Below the pieces are notes generated by a model. It made no database searches. It saw only the letters and a list, made by a program, of their open reading frames with translations, and was not told the origin of the DNA. The translations under genes and the position numbers were made by a program. A stretch of DNA of 47,440 nucleotides from a virus: positions 1-47,440 of the IMG/VR virus record IMGVR_UViG_3300044796_000303, one strand, 5' to 3'. Shown piece by piece: positions 39,764 through 47,140 of this stretch (positions are counted from its first letter, which is position 1; each line of letters starts with the position of its first letter).

Positions 39764-39827
39764 GTTGTACTAATGTCAACGCCCTTAGTTGTTTGCCATT
39801 TAACAACTTTGGCAGTACAAAGCCAAA
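39764..39827. promoter_or_regulatory. switch operators between Cro-like and CI genes
   Basis: Three inverted repeats in 64 bases: GTTG-N9-CAAC (39764-39780, GTTGTACTAATGTCAAC); AGTTGTT-N8-AACAACT (39787-39808, perfect seven-base arms); TTTGGC-N8-GCCAAA (39808-39827, perfect six-base arms, ending next to the CI start). Such closely set palindromes between divergent repressors are expected binding sites for CI and Cro. Promoter hexamers here are not clear enough to name. Confidence 0.7.
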
Positions 39828-39828
39828 T

Positions 39829-40479
39829 ATGGAACTAGGAGAACGACTTAAGGCCGCAAGGAAGAACGCCAAGATAGGGCAAGAAAAGCTTGCTGAACTG
39901 TCAGGCGTTTCTCAGCAAACTATTTCAAAAATAGAACGCGGCAAGGTCGAGGCGTCAGGCTTTGTAGTACACCTCGCGAGTGCATGTGGAGTTCGTCCCG
40001 AATGGTTAGCGATGGGAGAGGGTACTATGTGTGCTGATATTCAAAAGAATACAGAGTCAGGTCCAGACATAAGGGGTAGAGTTCCGCTGGTTTCTTGGGT
40101 ACAGGCAGGAAAATGGGGCGAAATCATTGATAATTTTTCAGCAGGCGATGCCGAAAAGTGGCTACCCTGTCCTGTCAATCACAGTAGTGGTACATTCGTC
40201 CTGCGTGTACGCGGCGAGTCTATGTTTAACCCGAATGGGCGTCCTTCGTTTCAGGATGGTGATCTGATATTTGTAGATCCTAACCGTCAAGCAGAACATG
40301 GTTCTTTGGTTGTAGTGCGCCTTGAAGATGACAAGGAAGCTACATTTAAACGGCTGGTGATAGAAGGCAAAAATCAATATTTGAGGCCTCTTAATCCTGC
40401 ATGGCCTGAGCAAGTGGTGCAGATCAATGGAAATGCTACAATTTGCGGTGTTGTAATATTCAAGGGAGAGGAACTGTAA
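39829..40479 (+). CDS. CI-type repressor with S24 peptidase domain
   Basis: 216 residues. N-terminal HTH (about 1-60): MELGERLKAARKNAKIGQEK, then LAELSGVSQQTISKIERGKV. C-terminal LexA-like S24 domain: cleavage site Ala93-Gly94 in WVQAGKWGE, catalytic Ser131 in RGESMFNP and Lys174 in ATFKRLV. RecA-stimulated self-cleavage would link induction to DNA damage. ATG 39829 is set by the family start; the frame is open further up but covers the operators. The gene is less GC-rich than the structural genes, as phage immunity regions often are. Confidence 0.9.
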   Translation: MELGERLKAARKNAKIGQEKLAELSGVSQQTISKIERGKVEASGFVVHLASACGVRPEWLAMGEGTMCADIQKNTESGPDIRGRVPLVSWVQAGKWGEIIDNFSAGDAEKWLPCPVNHSSGTFVLRVRGESMFNPNGRPSFQDGDLIFVDPNRQAEHGSLVVVRLEDDKEATFKRLVIEGKNQYLRPLNPAWPEQVVQINGNATICGVVIFKGEEL

Positions 40480-40482
40480 AAA

Positions 40483-41313
40483 GTGAAAAAGAGAATTTTT
40501 TATTCTTCCGCGATTTTCCTTGCCGCCTTAGTCGGTTATTCCAGTTTCGGATTTTCAGAAATATTACTCGGCATCCTAAAATGGAGCGATGCGAAACTCA
40601 TTATTTCACTCTCATTGATAATTTCCACAATTGCCTCAGTAATTTTTTTCTTCAGCCTTAAAGCGGCGGGATTGGGAAATAAACCAATAGACAAAAATTA
40701 TAAGCCAACCAGAAAATTTATAATTTTTACATCAATACTGACAGTTATAAGTTTTTCTTTTGGATTAGTTCAAGCACATTCTGATTATGTTGAAAAAGAG
40801 CCTGCAATAAAAAAGGCTGAGGAAATACAAAAGAAAAAAGCCTCTTTAGCTGATGCGGAAAGAGAAAGAGAATCAGCTCTTACACCGGAACAAAGGGCTG
40901 CGGAAGCAAAGATCAATGCAGATCGGGCGCAAGCCGCCTCCGATGCAGAAAAGAAAATAGCCCAGGAACAGGAAACAAAAAAGAAGCTGGAAAGCGATGC
41001 AAAAGCAAAGCGTAACTTGCAAATGACCATTGCTGCAATGGGTGCCCAAGATTTAAAAAACAGCATGAAAGACCCAGACTCTTTTGAGTTGAAATCCCTT
41101 CTGTTTATGCCTGACGGCGCTGCCTGTTATGAATATCGAGCAACGAATAGTTTTGGCGCTCACCTTAAAGGTGAAGCCGTCTATACGCCCAAAGGAAAAC
41201 TTTTAGTACATGAACAAAACCCAAATGCGTTTATTTCAGCTTGGAACAAAGAATGCACTGTTTCAAGCGGCGAGGAAATAGCCTTTGTTGTTAATCAGAT
41301 TGGCCTTAAATGA
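40483..41313 (+). CDS. AT-rich membrane protein with coiled coil (moron)
   Basis: 276 residues from a GTG four bases after CI, so co-transcribed in the prophage. Three hydrophobic segments (IFYSSAIFLAALVGYSSFGF; LIISLSLIISTIASVIFFFS; FIIFTSILTVISFSFGLV), then a coiled coil of Lys/Glu/Ala (about 108-175) and a C-terminal domain (AAMGAQDLKNSMKDPDSFEL, CYEYRATNSFGAHLKGEAVY, WNKEC) that occurs in other bacterial and prophage proteins of unknown role. Clearly richer in A/T than its neighbours. Expressed with the repressor, it may change the host envelope or exclude other phages; no experiment-based name applies. Confidence 0.7.
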   Translation: MKKRIFYSSAIFLAALVGYSSFGFSEILLGILKWSDAKLIISLSLIISTIASVIFFFSLKAAGLGNKPIDKNYKPTRKFIIFTSILTVISFSFGLVQAHSDYVEKEPAIKKAEEIQKKKASLADAERERESALTPEQRAAEAKINADRAQAASDAEKKIAQEQETKKKLESDAKAKRNLQMTIAAMGAQDLKNSMKDPDSFELKSLLFMPDGAACYEYRATNSFGAHLKGEAVYTPKGKLLVHEQNPNAFISAWNKECTVSSGEEIAFVVNQIGLK

Positions 41314-41326
41314 ATCTCTTTTATGT

Positions 41327-41677
41327 CTACTGGAGAAGCGATTCCAGTATGGATTTTGCAGCTTCCTTGACCACATAGTACGTTAGATCTAGCCCCTTTC
41401 TGCGCACCAACCCCTTCACCTGGTTCCACACCGAATGAGCGCGGATAGAATCCAACAGCTCGCGGCCTTCCCACGTTTGCGAAAGGCCCACGCAATCTTC
41501 CAAGCCATCACCGGCCACACACTTGGCACAGATCAGCCCAGCCTCATTCATGATCTTGAAGTGGTAGGACACCATCCGCGTGTCCCAGCCCGGCACGTCG
41601 CCCGGCATCAGCCTGCCGGATTCTGTCTTTTCCAACGCAAGAAGAATTTGCCGTACTAAATCCCAGTCTCGCTTCAT
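41327..41677 (-). CDS. DUF2513 protein
   Basis: 116 residues. MKRDWDLVRQILLALEKTES, then VSYHFKIMNEAGLICAKC and AHSVWNQVKGLVRRKGLDLT match DUF2513, a winged-helix-like family common in phages and mobile elements. Convergent with the moron gene and divergent from the early operon. A GGGGATGAG site precedes the ATG. Possibly a regulator of the nearby promoter. Confidence 0.8.
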   Translation of the reverse strand: MKRDWDLVRQILLALEKTESGRLMPGDVPGWDTRMVSYHFKIMNEAGLICAKCVAGDGLEDCVGLSQTWEGRELLDSIRAHSVWNQVKGLVRRKGLDLTYYVVKEAAKSILESLLQ

Positions 41678-41745
41678 CTCATCCCCTCGATTAAGCCGCA
41701 GGACACCCATGCGGTTTTTATTTTGCCACAAATACGCTTTTGGTT

Positions 41746-41776
41746 GTTGACAATTATACAACTATAGGCGTATCTT
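41746..41776 (+). promoter_or_regulatory. early rightward promoter with overlapping operator
   Basis: TTGACA at 41747-41752 (perfect -35) and TATCTT at 41771-41776 (4 of 6 for -10) with 18-base spacing. The -35 lies inside GTTGACAATTATACAAC (41746-41762), whose reverse complement matches the switch operator at 39764-39780 in 14 of 17 bases. Upstream both sites also share AATACGC...TGGTTGT. The site should let CI (or Cro) repress the early operon that starts at about 41780. Confidence 0.65.
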
Positions 41777-41869
41777 TCTCCCCGCTGCCACCCAAAAGGC
41801 AGTTTTTAAGGGGAGAAACCATGGCAAAACCCGGCTTCAAACACTTCAGGCCTTTAAGCCCGTGCTGCT

Positions 41870-42127
41870 TTAATGCTCAGTCGGGTTCCCGTCCATCTTG
41901 CGCAGATGAATCTCCGCTTCAACGGCGGCAAGCGCAAGAGTGGCTTGCTTCACTCCCAGCGCCGAAACCTTCCCCGTTGCCCTGGCTGCGCCTATGGCTT
42001 GTTGCAGATGCACATGCAACTGCCCCACGTCTAACTGCCGGGAAACGGCTGAAACTACGAGCGCTAATGCTTCGGCTTGAGCTTGCAGAACTTCTGCAAA
42101 CGCTTCGCGCAAAAATTTTTCGTCCAT
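41870..42127 (-). CDS. small conserved phage protein, antisense in early region
   Basis: 85 residues: MDEKFLREAFAEVLQAQAEA, then LALVVSAVSRQLDVGQLHVH and the helical AALAAVEAEIHLRK end. I recall MDEKFLRE... proteins from phages as conserved hypotheticals. It is encoded opposite to the surrounding early operon, together with DUF2513. A plus-strand frame from ATG 41821 (good GGGGAG site) overlaps it fully but has no family features. All-helical; function unknown. Confidence 0.6.
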   Translation of the reverse strand: MDEKFLREAFAEVLQAQAEALALVVSAVSRQLDVGQLHVHLQQAIGAARATGKVSALGVKQATLALAAVEAEIHLRKMDGNPTEH

Positions 42128-42168
42128 ATATCCCCCCAAAAAGCGACAGCTTACCTCAAGGAGAAAAC

Positions 42169-42534
42169 GTGGCTCAAAAATTCATCCTGACCGGCCCGCA
42201 AGGCATCGGCAAATCAATCGAGGCGGAGCGCATTATCGCAGCCCTGAACCTCAGCGGCTTTTATGACGACTGGGATGGAGCCAGCGATTTCCCTGCAAAT
42301 TCGCTGGCAATAACCACACTGCCGCGCGCCGACATGGTCTTTGATAACTCAGCGTCCATTCTGATCGTGGAGGATAGAAAAGCATTGCTCGATCTCGTTG
42401 CCGCACTTGAACGTGCAGCACAGACCAGGGCAGAAGTTCGCGGGTCCGATGGCGGATGCGGCCATGGTTTAGAGCGCCAACCCTATGCCCGGTTCGCCAC
42501 GCCCTGCCAATGCGAGCAAGCAAGGAGAGCATGA
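42169..42534 (+). CDS. small P-loop protein
   Basis: 121 residues from a GTG with AAGGAG. KFILTGPQGIGKSIEAERII carries a Walker A motif (GPQGIGKS, residues 9-16); DMVFDNSASILIVEDRKALL could be the Walker B strand. Too short for a full AAA+ or kinase, so possibly a minimal NTP-binding helper in replication or recombination. The frame continues up to ATG 41821, but the family-like part starts here. Stop overlaps the next ATG (ATGATG). Confidence 0.65.
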   Translation: MAQKFILTGPQGIGKSIEAERIIAALNLSGFYDDWDGASDFPANSLAITTLPRADMVFDNSASILIVEDRKALLDLVAALERAAQTRAEVRGSDGGCGHGLERQPYARFATPCQCEQARRA

Positions 42535-42791
42535 TGGCCGCTAAAAAAATCCACACCTACATCGGCGACCATGGGCGCGCGCTGTGCGGTGCGAACTCGG
42601 TCCGCAGCCCGTCCACCAAGATCGTCTCCAATAGCGATTTTGTCGCGCTCCCGCATGCAGAGCGCTGCGGCGTCTGCGCCCTGCGATATAAGGCGCGCGG
42701 CTACGCCATCGAAATCCCCAAAAAGAAAAGGCCGCAGCGCAAAGCCGCGCCGCGCCCGGCTCCGCAAACCCTCTGGTACAACCAACTTTAG
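42531..42791 (+). CDS. small protein with His/Cys pattern
   Basis: 86 residues: KKIHTYIGDHGRALCGANSV, then FVALPHAERCGVCALRYKAR. His-X-Cys and CGVC suggest zinc binding; the C-terminus is very basic (KKKRPQRKAAPRPAP). Several phages carry similar short CG...C..C proteins in their early operon. Good AAGGAG site. Function not known. Confidence 0.6.
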   Translation: MMAAKKIHTYIGDHGRALCGANSVRSPSTKIVSNSDFVALPHAERCGVCALRYKARGYAIEIPKKKRPQRKAAPRPAPQTLWYNQL

Positions 42792-42799
42792 GAGACGCC

Positions 42800-43369
42800 A
42801 TGCGATTCGACCTAAAAAAAGCAGCACAACACGATATCGCGGACCGGCAATTCCGCGCCCTCAAATCCCTCGAAAATCACGACTACGAAATACAACTATT
42901 CGAGGACCTTTGCGAAGTCCTGCGCCAGCACGGCCTCAAATTCGCGGCTGGTATAGACACCGCGAGCATCGAAGATGGCCAGCCGCTTGAATACATCATC
43001 ACCCTCACGCGCGACCTCTCGCACCAAGCGCCGGCGCTGCTCATCACGCTGAGAGACATGGGCTGCGAAATAAAATCCAGCCAGCGCAAAATCGAAGCGG
43101 CCCACATATGCAACAGCCACCACTTTTCGTGCAGCGAAGCGCCCGACTTCACCGTGCGGGTGATTCGCGATAACCACAGCCATGATGAAGCGCTGGGTGA
43201 AATGCAATCCTGCTTCGACAAGCTATGTTTGTACGACAACCTTGAGCAGTTCGTGCGCACGTCGCTGATCCCGGCCTTGAACCGCGCAGCTGCGGATGGC
43301 TATACCATCAACGAAAAATTCCTCAGCTTGGGCGAGGCAATGAGCGCTATCGGCGAGGTGCCAGCATGA
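42800..43369 (+). CDS. early-operon hypothetical protein
   Basis: 189 residues: RFDLKKAAQHDIADRQFRAL, then LFEDLCEVLRQHGLKFAAGI, ITLTRDLSHQAPALLITLRD and CEIKSSQRKIEAAHICNSHH. Mixed alpha/beta, no recognised family. AGGAG site eight bases before the ATG; stop overlaps the next gene. Codon use like its neighbours, so a resident early gene. Confidence 0.6.
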   Translation: MRFDLKKAAQHDIADRQFRALKSLENHDYEIQLFEDLCEVLRQHGLKFAAGIDTASIEDGQPLEYIITLTRDLSHQAPALLITLRDMGCEIKSSQRKIEAAHICNSHHFSCSEAPDFTVRVIRDNHSHDEALGEMQSCFDKLCLYDNLEQFVRTSLIPALNRAAADGYTINEKFLSLGEAMSAIGEVPA

Positions 43370-43575
43370 AAGCGCGCCGCGACCTCACCAAAGCCCAGTT
43401 TTTTGAGCGGCTACAAAAGCTCGGCTTCAAACCAACCGGCTTTTGCGGCTACGTCACCTTGCCCGAGCCTTGCACCAACATCTCGGTGTGCGCATTCAAT
43501 TGCGCAGGCAACCGCAGAGCCCAACTCGCCTATCTAATCGCCGAACATGAACGGCTCCAACGGAGGGCAGCATGA
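43366..43575 (+). CDS. small early-operon protein
   Basis: 69 residues: RRDLTKAQFFERLQKLGFKP, then TGFCGYVTLPEPCTNISVCA and a C-terminal RRAQLAYLIAEHERLQRR. Three Cys in the centre. I recall similar LTKAQF...L...GF proteins in other phages as hypotheticals. ATGA overlaps on both sides. Confidence 0.6.
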   Translation: MKARRDLTKAQFFERLQKLGFKPTGFCGYVTLPEPCTNISVCAFNCAGNRRAQLAYLIAEHERLQRRAA

Positions 43576-43712
43576 ACGACCACGCCCGCCGCATCGCCCT
43601 CAGCCGGGCGCGCAAAAAACTCCACCGCACTATCGCGCTCGGCCTGATCTGCGCCGTGGCCGCGCCCTACATCCTCTATCTCATCGTCACCGCCCCCTGG
43701 AGCCCGCTATGA
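43572..43712 (+). CDS. 46-residue single-pass membrane protein
   Basis: NDHARRIALSRARKKLHRTI is a basic N-terminus, followed by one hydrophobic helix (ALGLICAVAAPYILYLIVTA). Start and stop both overlap neighbours (ATGA), which strongly supports it as a gene. Inner-membrane peptide with cytoplasmic N-terminus by the positive-inside rule. Function unknown. Confidence 0.55.
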   Translation: MNDHARRIALSRARKKLHRTIALGLICAVAAPYILYLIVTAPWSPL

Positions 43713-43837
43713 GCCTGCGCCGCCGCATCCATGCACGCATGAAGGCGTCTGCACGCTTTCTGTCAAACACCGTTTTCTGGATGCGCCGGGGGCACGCGCC
43801 CTGGGCGGCACTGGCGAAGGCGAGGGTCACGCTGTGA
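43709..43837 (+). CDS. 42-residue basic peptide
   Basis: SLRRRIHARMKASARFLSNT, then VFWMRRGHAPWAALAKARVT. Highly basic with a few aromatic residues. ATGA overlap at the start and GTGA overlap at the end make translation likely. No family recognised. Confidence 0.5.
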   Translation: MSLRRRIHARMKASARFLSNTVFWMRRGHAPWAALAKARVTL

Positions 43838-44004
43838 ACAAACACGCCCAAAACCTGCGCGCCGCCCTCGCGCTGCATCCACAAGAAATCGCCAGCCTCT
43901 TCGGCAGCGGCAAGGTCGAAGCTGCGGCTGACGAAATCGACCGGCTGGAGCGGTTAGCGGAAATGTCCGGTGGCAACTCCTCTCAAGAATCGGACAAAGC
44001 ATGA
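43834..44004 (+). CDS. 56-residue early-operon protein
   Basis: GTG start overlapping the previous stop (GTGA) and stop overlapping the next ATG (ATGA). NKHAQNLRAALALHPQEIAS, then LFGSGKVEAAADEIDRLERL: two amphipathic helices. Function unknown; may be a small regulator. Confidence 0.55.
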   Translation: MNKHAQNLRAALALHPQEIASLFGSGKVEAAADEIDRLERLAEMSGGNSSQESDKA

Positions 44005-44921
44005 CCCAGATAGCAATCCTGAATTGCCTCGAAAAACACGAAGCGCTCACGGCTGCGCAGTTGACCGAACATCTTGCCCTCGCCAAAGACGCCGTGGGCA
44101 TAAACCTCGCTGCACTCACCCGCGCCAAGTTGGCGCGCGGCGAAAAAGACGAAACCACGCAAAAGCCGGTGTATGAAATCACCGCAGCGGGCCGTGCTTA
44201 CCTGAAAGGCCGTCCGGCCCCATCAGCTCTTGCGCCTGAAATTGAGCTTCCTGGGGATGGTGATGACGATGCGGATGAAGCGAGCACGGCACCCGAAGAA
44301 ACTGCCGCGCCTATTGCTCCAAAACCAGCTCCCCTGCCAAAAGTGCAGCCAAAAACTTCAATTCCGCAGCCAACCCAACCCCAACAGGAGAAAACAATGA
44401 CGCAAGCCAAACCTGCCGCACCCCAAGTGCGCGGCTCGACCAAAGCCATTATCGAAGCCGTGACAAACCACCCCGGCATCAAATTCGAGCCGCTTTTAAA
44501 AGAGATCAGGAAAACCATTCCCGAAATCACGGAAAAAAAGCTCAAGGACATGACCTACCAGCTCGCCGGCACTGGCCGCATCGAAGCGCGCGGCCAGGGC
44601 GATGATCGCACCTACCATCCGGGCAAGGCCGGCAGTAAAAAAGCTGGCGCAACCAAGGCAGTTGGGCAGAAAAAAACCAAAGCCCCGGCAAAGGGCAAAG
44701 CCGCTAAAAAATCGTACCTCAAGGCAGCCGCGCCCGCGCCGGTGCCTGCGGCATCAATCAAAACCCCTGCGCCTTTGATGCCACAAGATCAGCGCATCCA
44801 CTTTGGATTTGTGGCCTTTGAGGACGGCTCTTTGACCATCCGCAAAAACGACTCAACCATCCAACTCACCGCCCGCGAAGCCGCCGCCATCCAGTTCGCA
44901 AGCTTACAACAAGGAATCTGA
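44001..44921 (+). CDS. winged-helix DNA-binding protein with basic linker
   Basis: 306 residues. First winged-helix part (1-70: TQIAILNCLEKHEALTAAQL, then LAALTRAKLARGEKDETTQK), acidic Asp/Glu and Pro-rich linker (about 72-130), second winged-helix-like part (about 144-200: STKAIIEAVTNHPGIKFEPL, KLKDMTYQLAGTGRIEARGQ), a Lys/Ala histone-like tract (about 213-240) and a C-terminal small beta domain. It lies directly upstream of the ParB-like gene and may organise phage DNA or regulate transcription. Confidence 0.65.
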   Translation: MTQIAILNCLEKHEALTAAQLTEHLALAKDAVGINLAALTRAKLARGEKDETTQKPVYEITAAGRAYLKGRPAPSALAPEIELPGDGDDDADEASTAPEETAAPIAPKPAPLPKVQPKTSIPQPTQPQQEKTMTQAKPAAPQVRGSTKAIIEAVTNHPGIKFEPLLKEIRKTIPEITEKKLKDMTYQLAGTGRIEARGQGDDRTYHPGKAGSKKAGATKAVGQKKTKAPAKGKAAKKSYLKAAAPAPVPAASIKTPAPLMPQDQRIHFGFVAFEDGSLTIRKNDSTIQLTAREAAAIQFASLQQGI

Positions 44922-44923
44922 CC

Positions 44924-46750
44924 ATGAATGCACCCCTGAATACCGCAGAAACCCCAACAGAAACGCTGCTGCATCCATCGCTGGACGAACTCGTCCCTTC
45001 GCCCACGCAGCCGCGCATCCGAAATGGCTTCGATGACGCCAGCCTGGGCGAACTCGCCGCCTCGATCGGGACTGTGGACGTCGCACAGCCCATCCTGATG
45101 CGCGTGCGGCAGGATGGCAAATATGAAATAGTTTGCGGCGAGCGGCGGTGGCGTGCATCGAGGCTGGCGGGCAAACGGACTATCCCCGCCATCCTGCGCA
45201 CCCTCACCGATATACAGGTGGTGCAGATACAACTCATCGAAAACGTCCAGCGCAAAGACCTGGACGAAATCGAAGAGGCCGAGGGCTACCACAAGCTCCT
45301 GCAGCAGACCGATCCGGACACCGGCAAACCATTCACCGCGGACCGGCTCGCCGAATTGCAAGGCGTGAGCAAGGGCACCATCTATGCGCGGCTCAAGCTG
45401 CTGGATCTGTGCGCGGAAGCGCGCAAGGTATTCTTCGAGGGCAAGCTCGAAGCATCCACTGCGCTGCTCATCGCCAGAGTATCGCCCGAAAAAATCCAGA
45501 TGGAAGCATTGGGCGACATCCTGCGGCAGGAAATGTCCTACCGCCGGGCGCGTGACCACATCCAGCGCAAATACATGCTCGAACTCAAGCAAGCCATTTT
45601 TGATATCACCGATGCCACGCTCGTCAAAAAGTCGGGAGCCTGCGCCGAATGCCCCAAACGCACCGGCAACCAGCCCGAACTCTTTGGCGACGTTAAAAAC
45701 AAAGACGTCTGCACCGACCCGGTTTGCTACGGCATGAAAAAAGCCGCGCACTACCTGAACATTCGCAACCAGGCCGAGGCCGAAGGGGCGAAGATCATCA
45801 CGGGGGATGCAGCGAAAAAAATCCTGCCGTATAACCACGCCAAGCACTATCTCGAGGAAAAGGGCTTTGCCACGCCTGACACAAAAATCCCCAATGACCC
45901 TAAAGGCCGCACCTGGGGGCAAGCCATAAAACAGACAAAAGCTCCGATCAAAGCCGCCATCATCGAGAACCCGCATGAAAAGGGAGAAATCATCCAGGCG
46001 TTCAACATGGCGGACGCTGCCAAGGCGCTGCGCGAACAGGGCTATGAAATTACCTTGCGCGGTCAGGATTTCCACCCGGTAAAAACCGAGAAGGAAAAAG
46101 CGGAAGCCTCCAGACTGAAAGCCAAAACCAAGGCCGAAAACATCTACCGCGCGCGCCTGGCGCAGAGTATCCACGAAAAGGCTGAACAAGCCCTTTGCGG
46201 CGAAAACCCGCAACTTCACCCGGAAATATTCCGCTTGCTGGCCAAGGAAATCTACAACCACTCCAAGGCCTATGCCGTCAAGAAAAACCTGGCCTCAACG
46301 GCCCTTGGTGCAAAAGCGGAAAAAATGATGGCGTACGAGATTGACCCGGCGTTCATCAAGCACATGGACACCCTCACGCCCCAGCAGTGCCTGCTCATCA
46401 TGGTCGACCTGATCATCGCCCGCGAAGAAAAAGTAGAAGACTGGCAGGTAAAAAACAAAGACGAGCCGGACACCATGCTCGCGCTGGCCACCATGCACGG
46501 CATAGATGCCGCAGCCCTCAAAACGGAGGCCGAGCAGGAAGTCAAGACCGCGATGGACGCCAAGAAAAAGAAAGCAGCGCCCAAGAAGGCAGCGGCTACG
46601 CCCGCGAAAAAAACACCGGCCAAAAACGCCGGCAATTGGCCCTTCCCGTCGCCGGCCGAAGGCGTTGCCGCCAACCAGGATGCGCCGGCAGCAGTTAAAC
46701 CCGCAAAGAAAAAATCAACCGCATCACAACCACAAGGAGCTACAGCATGA
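44924..46750 (+). CDS. ParB-like partition/DNA-binding protein
   Basis: 608 residues. ParB N-terminal domain: LDELVPSPTQPRIRNGFDDA, IVCGERRWRASRLAGKRTIP (GERRWRA, residues 72-78, the CTP/arginine patch), IQLIENVQRKDLDEIEEAEG. HTH part: FTADRLAELQGVSKGTIYAR. A Cys cluster (CAECPKRTGN ... CTDPVCYGMK, about 239-270) may bind zinc. The C-terminus (about 545-608) is Lys/Ala/Pro-rich and histone-like. No ParA is encoded here. Such ParB-like proteins occur in phages and mobile elements as partition, replication or nuclease-like factors. The stop overlaps DGR target 1 (ATGA), tying the two together. Confidence 0.85.
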   Translation: MNAPLNTAETPTETLLHPSLDELVPSPTQPRIRNGFDDASLGELAASIGTVDVAQPILMRVRQDGKYEIVCGERRWRASRLAGKRTIPAILRTLTDIQVVQIQLIENVQRKDLDEIEEAEGYHKLLQQTDPDTGKPFTADRLAELQGVSKGTIYARLKLLDLCAEARKVFFEGKLEASTALLIARVSPEKIQMEALGDILRQEMSYRRARDHIQRKYMLELKQAIFDITDATLVKKSGACAECPKRTGNQPELFGDVKNKDVCTDPVCYGMKKAAHYLNIRNQAEAEGAKIITGDAAKKILPYNHAKHYLEEKGFATPDTKIPNDPKGRTWGQAIKQTKAPIKAAIIENPHEKGEIIQAFNMADAAKALREQGYEITLRGQDFHPVKTEKEKAEASRLKAKTKAENIYRARLAQSIHEKAEQALCGENPQLHPEIFRLLAKEIYNHSKAYAVKKNLASTALGAKAEKMMAYEIDPAFIKHMDTLTPQQCLLIMVDLIIAREEKVEDWQVKNKDEPDTMLALATMHGIDAAALKTEAEQEVKTAMDAKKKKAAPKKAAATPAKKTPAKNAGNWPFPSPAEGVAANQDAPAAVKPAKKKSTASQPQGATA

Positions 46751-47109
46751 ATGCACCAATCGAACATCCCCATCTTGAACTCAAGGAAGGCGAAAAACTC
46801 GCATTCAGCATCACGTTGCCGGACGGCAAAACCACCCACACCATCCTGCTGCCCGGCGACAACGACGACGCCTCCTGGGAAAAGCAAATGGAGTGGGCCA
46901 AATCCATCGGTGGGGACCTGCCCGATCGTTCCGAGCAAGCCCTGTTCTTCCAGTACATGCCGGATGAATTCCAGAAAGACTGGTACTGGAGCAACAAGCA
47001 GCGCGAGGCAGGGGCCGCCTGGGGTCAGTATGTCAGCAGTGGGAGCCAGCATTGGTACGGCAGGAGCGACCAGTGCCGCGCGCGCGCCGTCCGCAGAGTA
47101 GCCATTTAA
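46747..47109 (+). CDS. DGR target protein 1 (DUF1566, C-type-lectin fold)
   Basis: 120 residues. GEKLAFSITLPDGKTTHTIL, then LPDRSEQALFFQYMPDEFQK and WYWSNKQREAG lead into the variable stretch and the closing CRARAVRR. It matches target 2 over most of its length and ends in variable repeat VR1. The ATG overlaps the ParB-like stop, so translation is coupled. No signal peptide or membrane part: the protein is cytoplasmic unless built into the virion. DUF1566 domains are known DGR targets in bacteria and phages. Target 2 follows after 31 bases. Confidence 0.9.
   Translation: MNAPIEHPHLELKEGEKLAFSITLPDGKTTHTILLPGDNDDASWEKQMEWAKSIGGDLPDRSEQALFFQYMPDEFQKDWYWSNKQREAGAAWGQYVSSGSQHWYGRSDQCRARAVRRVAI
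46998..47096 (+). repeat. DGR variable repeat VR1
   Basis: Ungapped 99-base match to the template (770-868) with 17 differences: 13 at template adenines and 4 at non-adenines (TR 785, 786, 804 and 835, all to G). The last 24 bases are identical to the template and VR2. Template Asn codons become Gly, Tyr, Ser, His, Asp. The few non-adenine changes suggest an older, partly drifted target or selection after retrohoming. Confidence 0.95.
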
Positions 47110-47140
47110 CCATTCAGTCATTCATCAATTGGAGCAGCCA

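Noticed and set aside
41821-42168. Upstream extension of the P-loop gene from ATG 41821
   Set aside because: Good ribosome site, but the extra 116 residues have no family features, overlap a recognisable antisense gene, and GTG 42169 has its own AAGGAG site. Kept as an alternative only.
44789-46261. Long 490-residue open frame opposite the ParB-like gene
   Set aside because: It mirrors GC-rich codons of a recognised gene, shows no family features, and would overlap two real genes completely.
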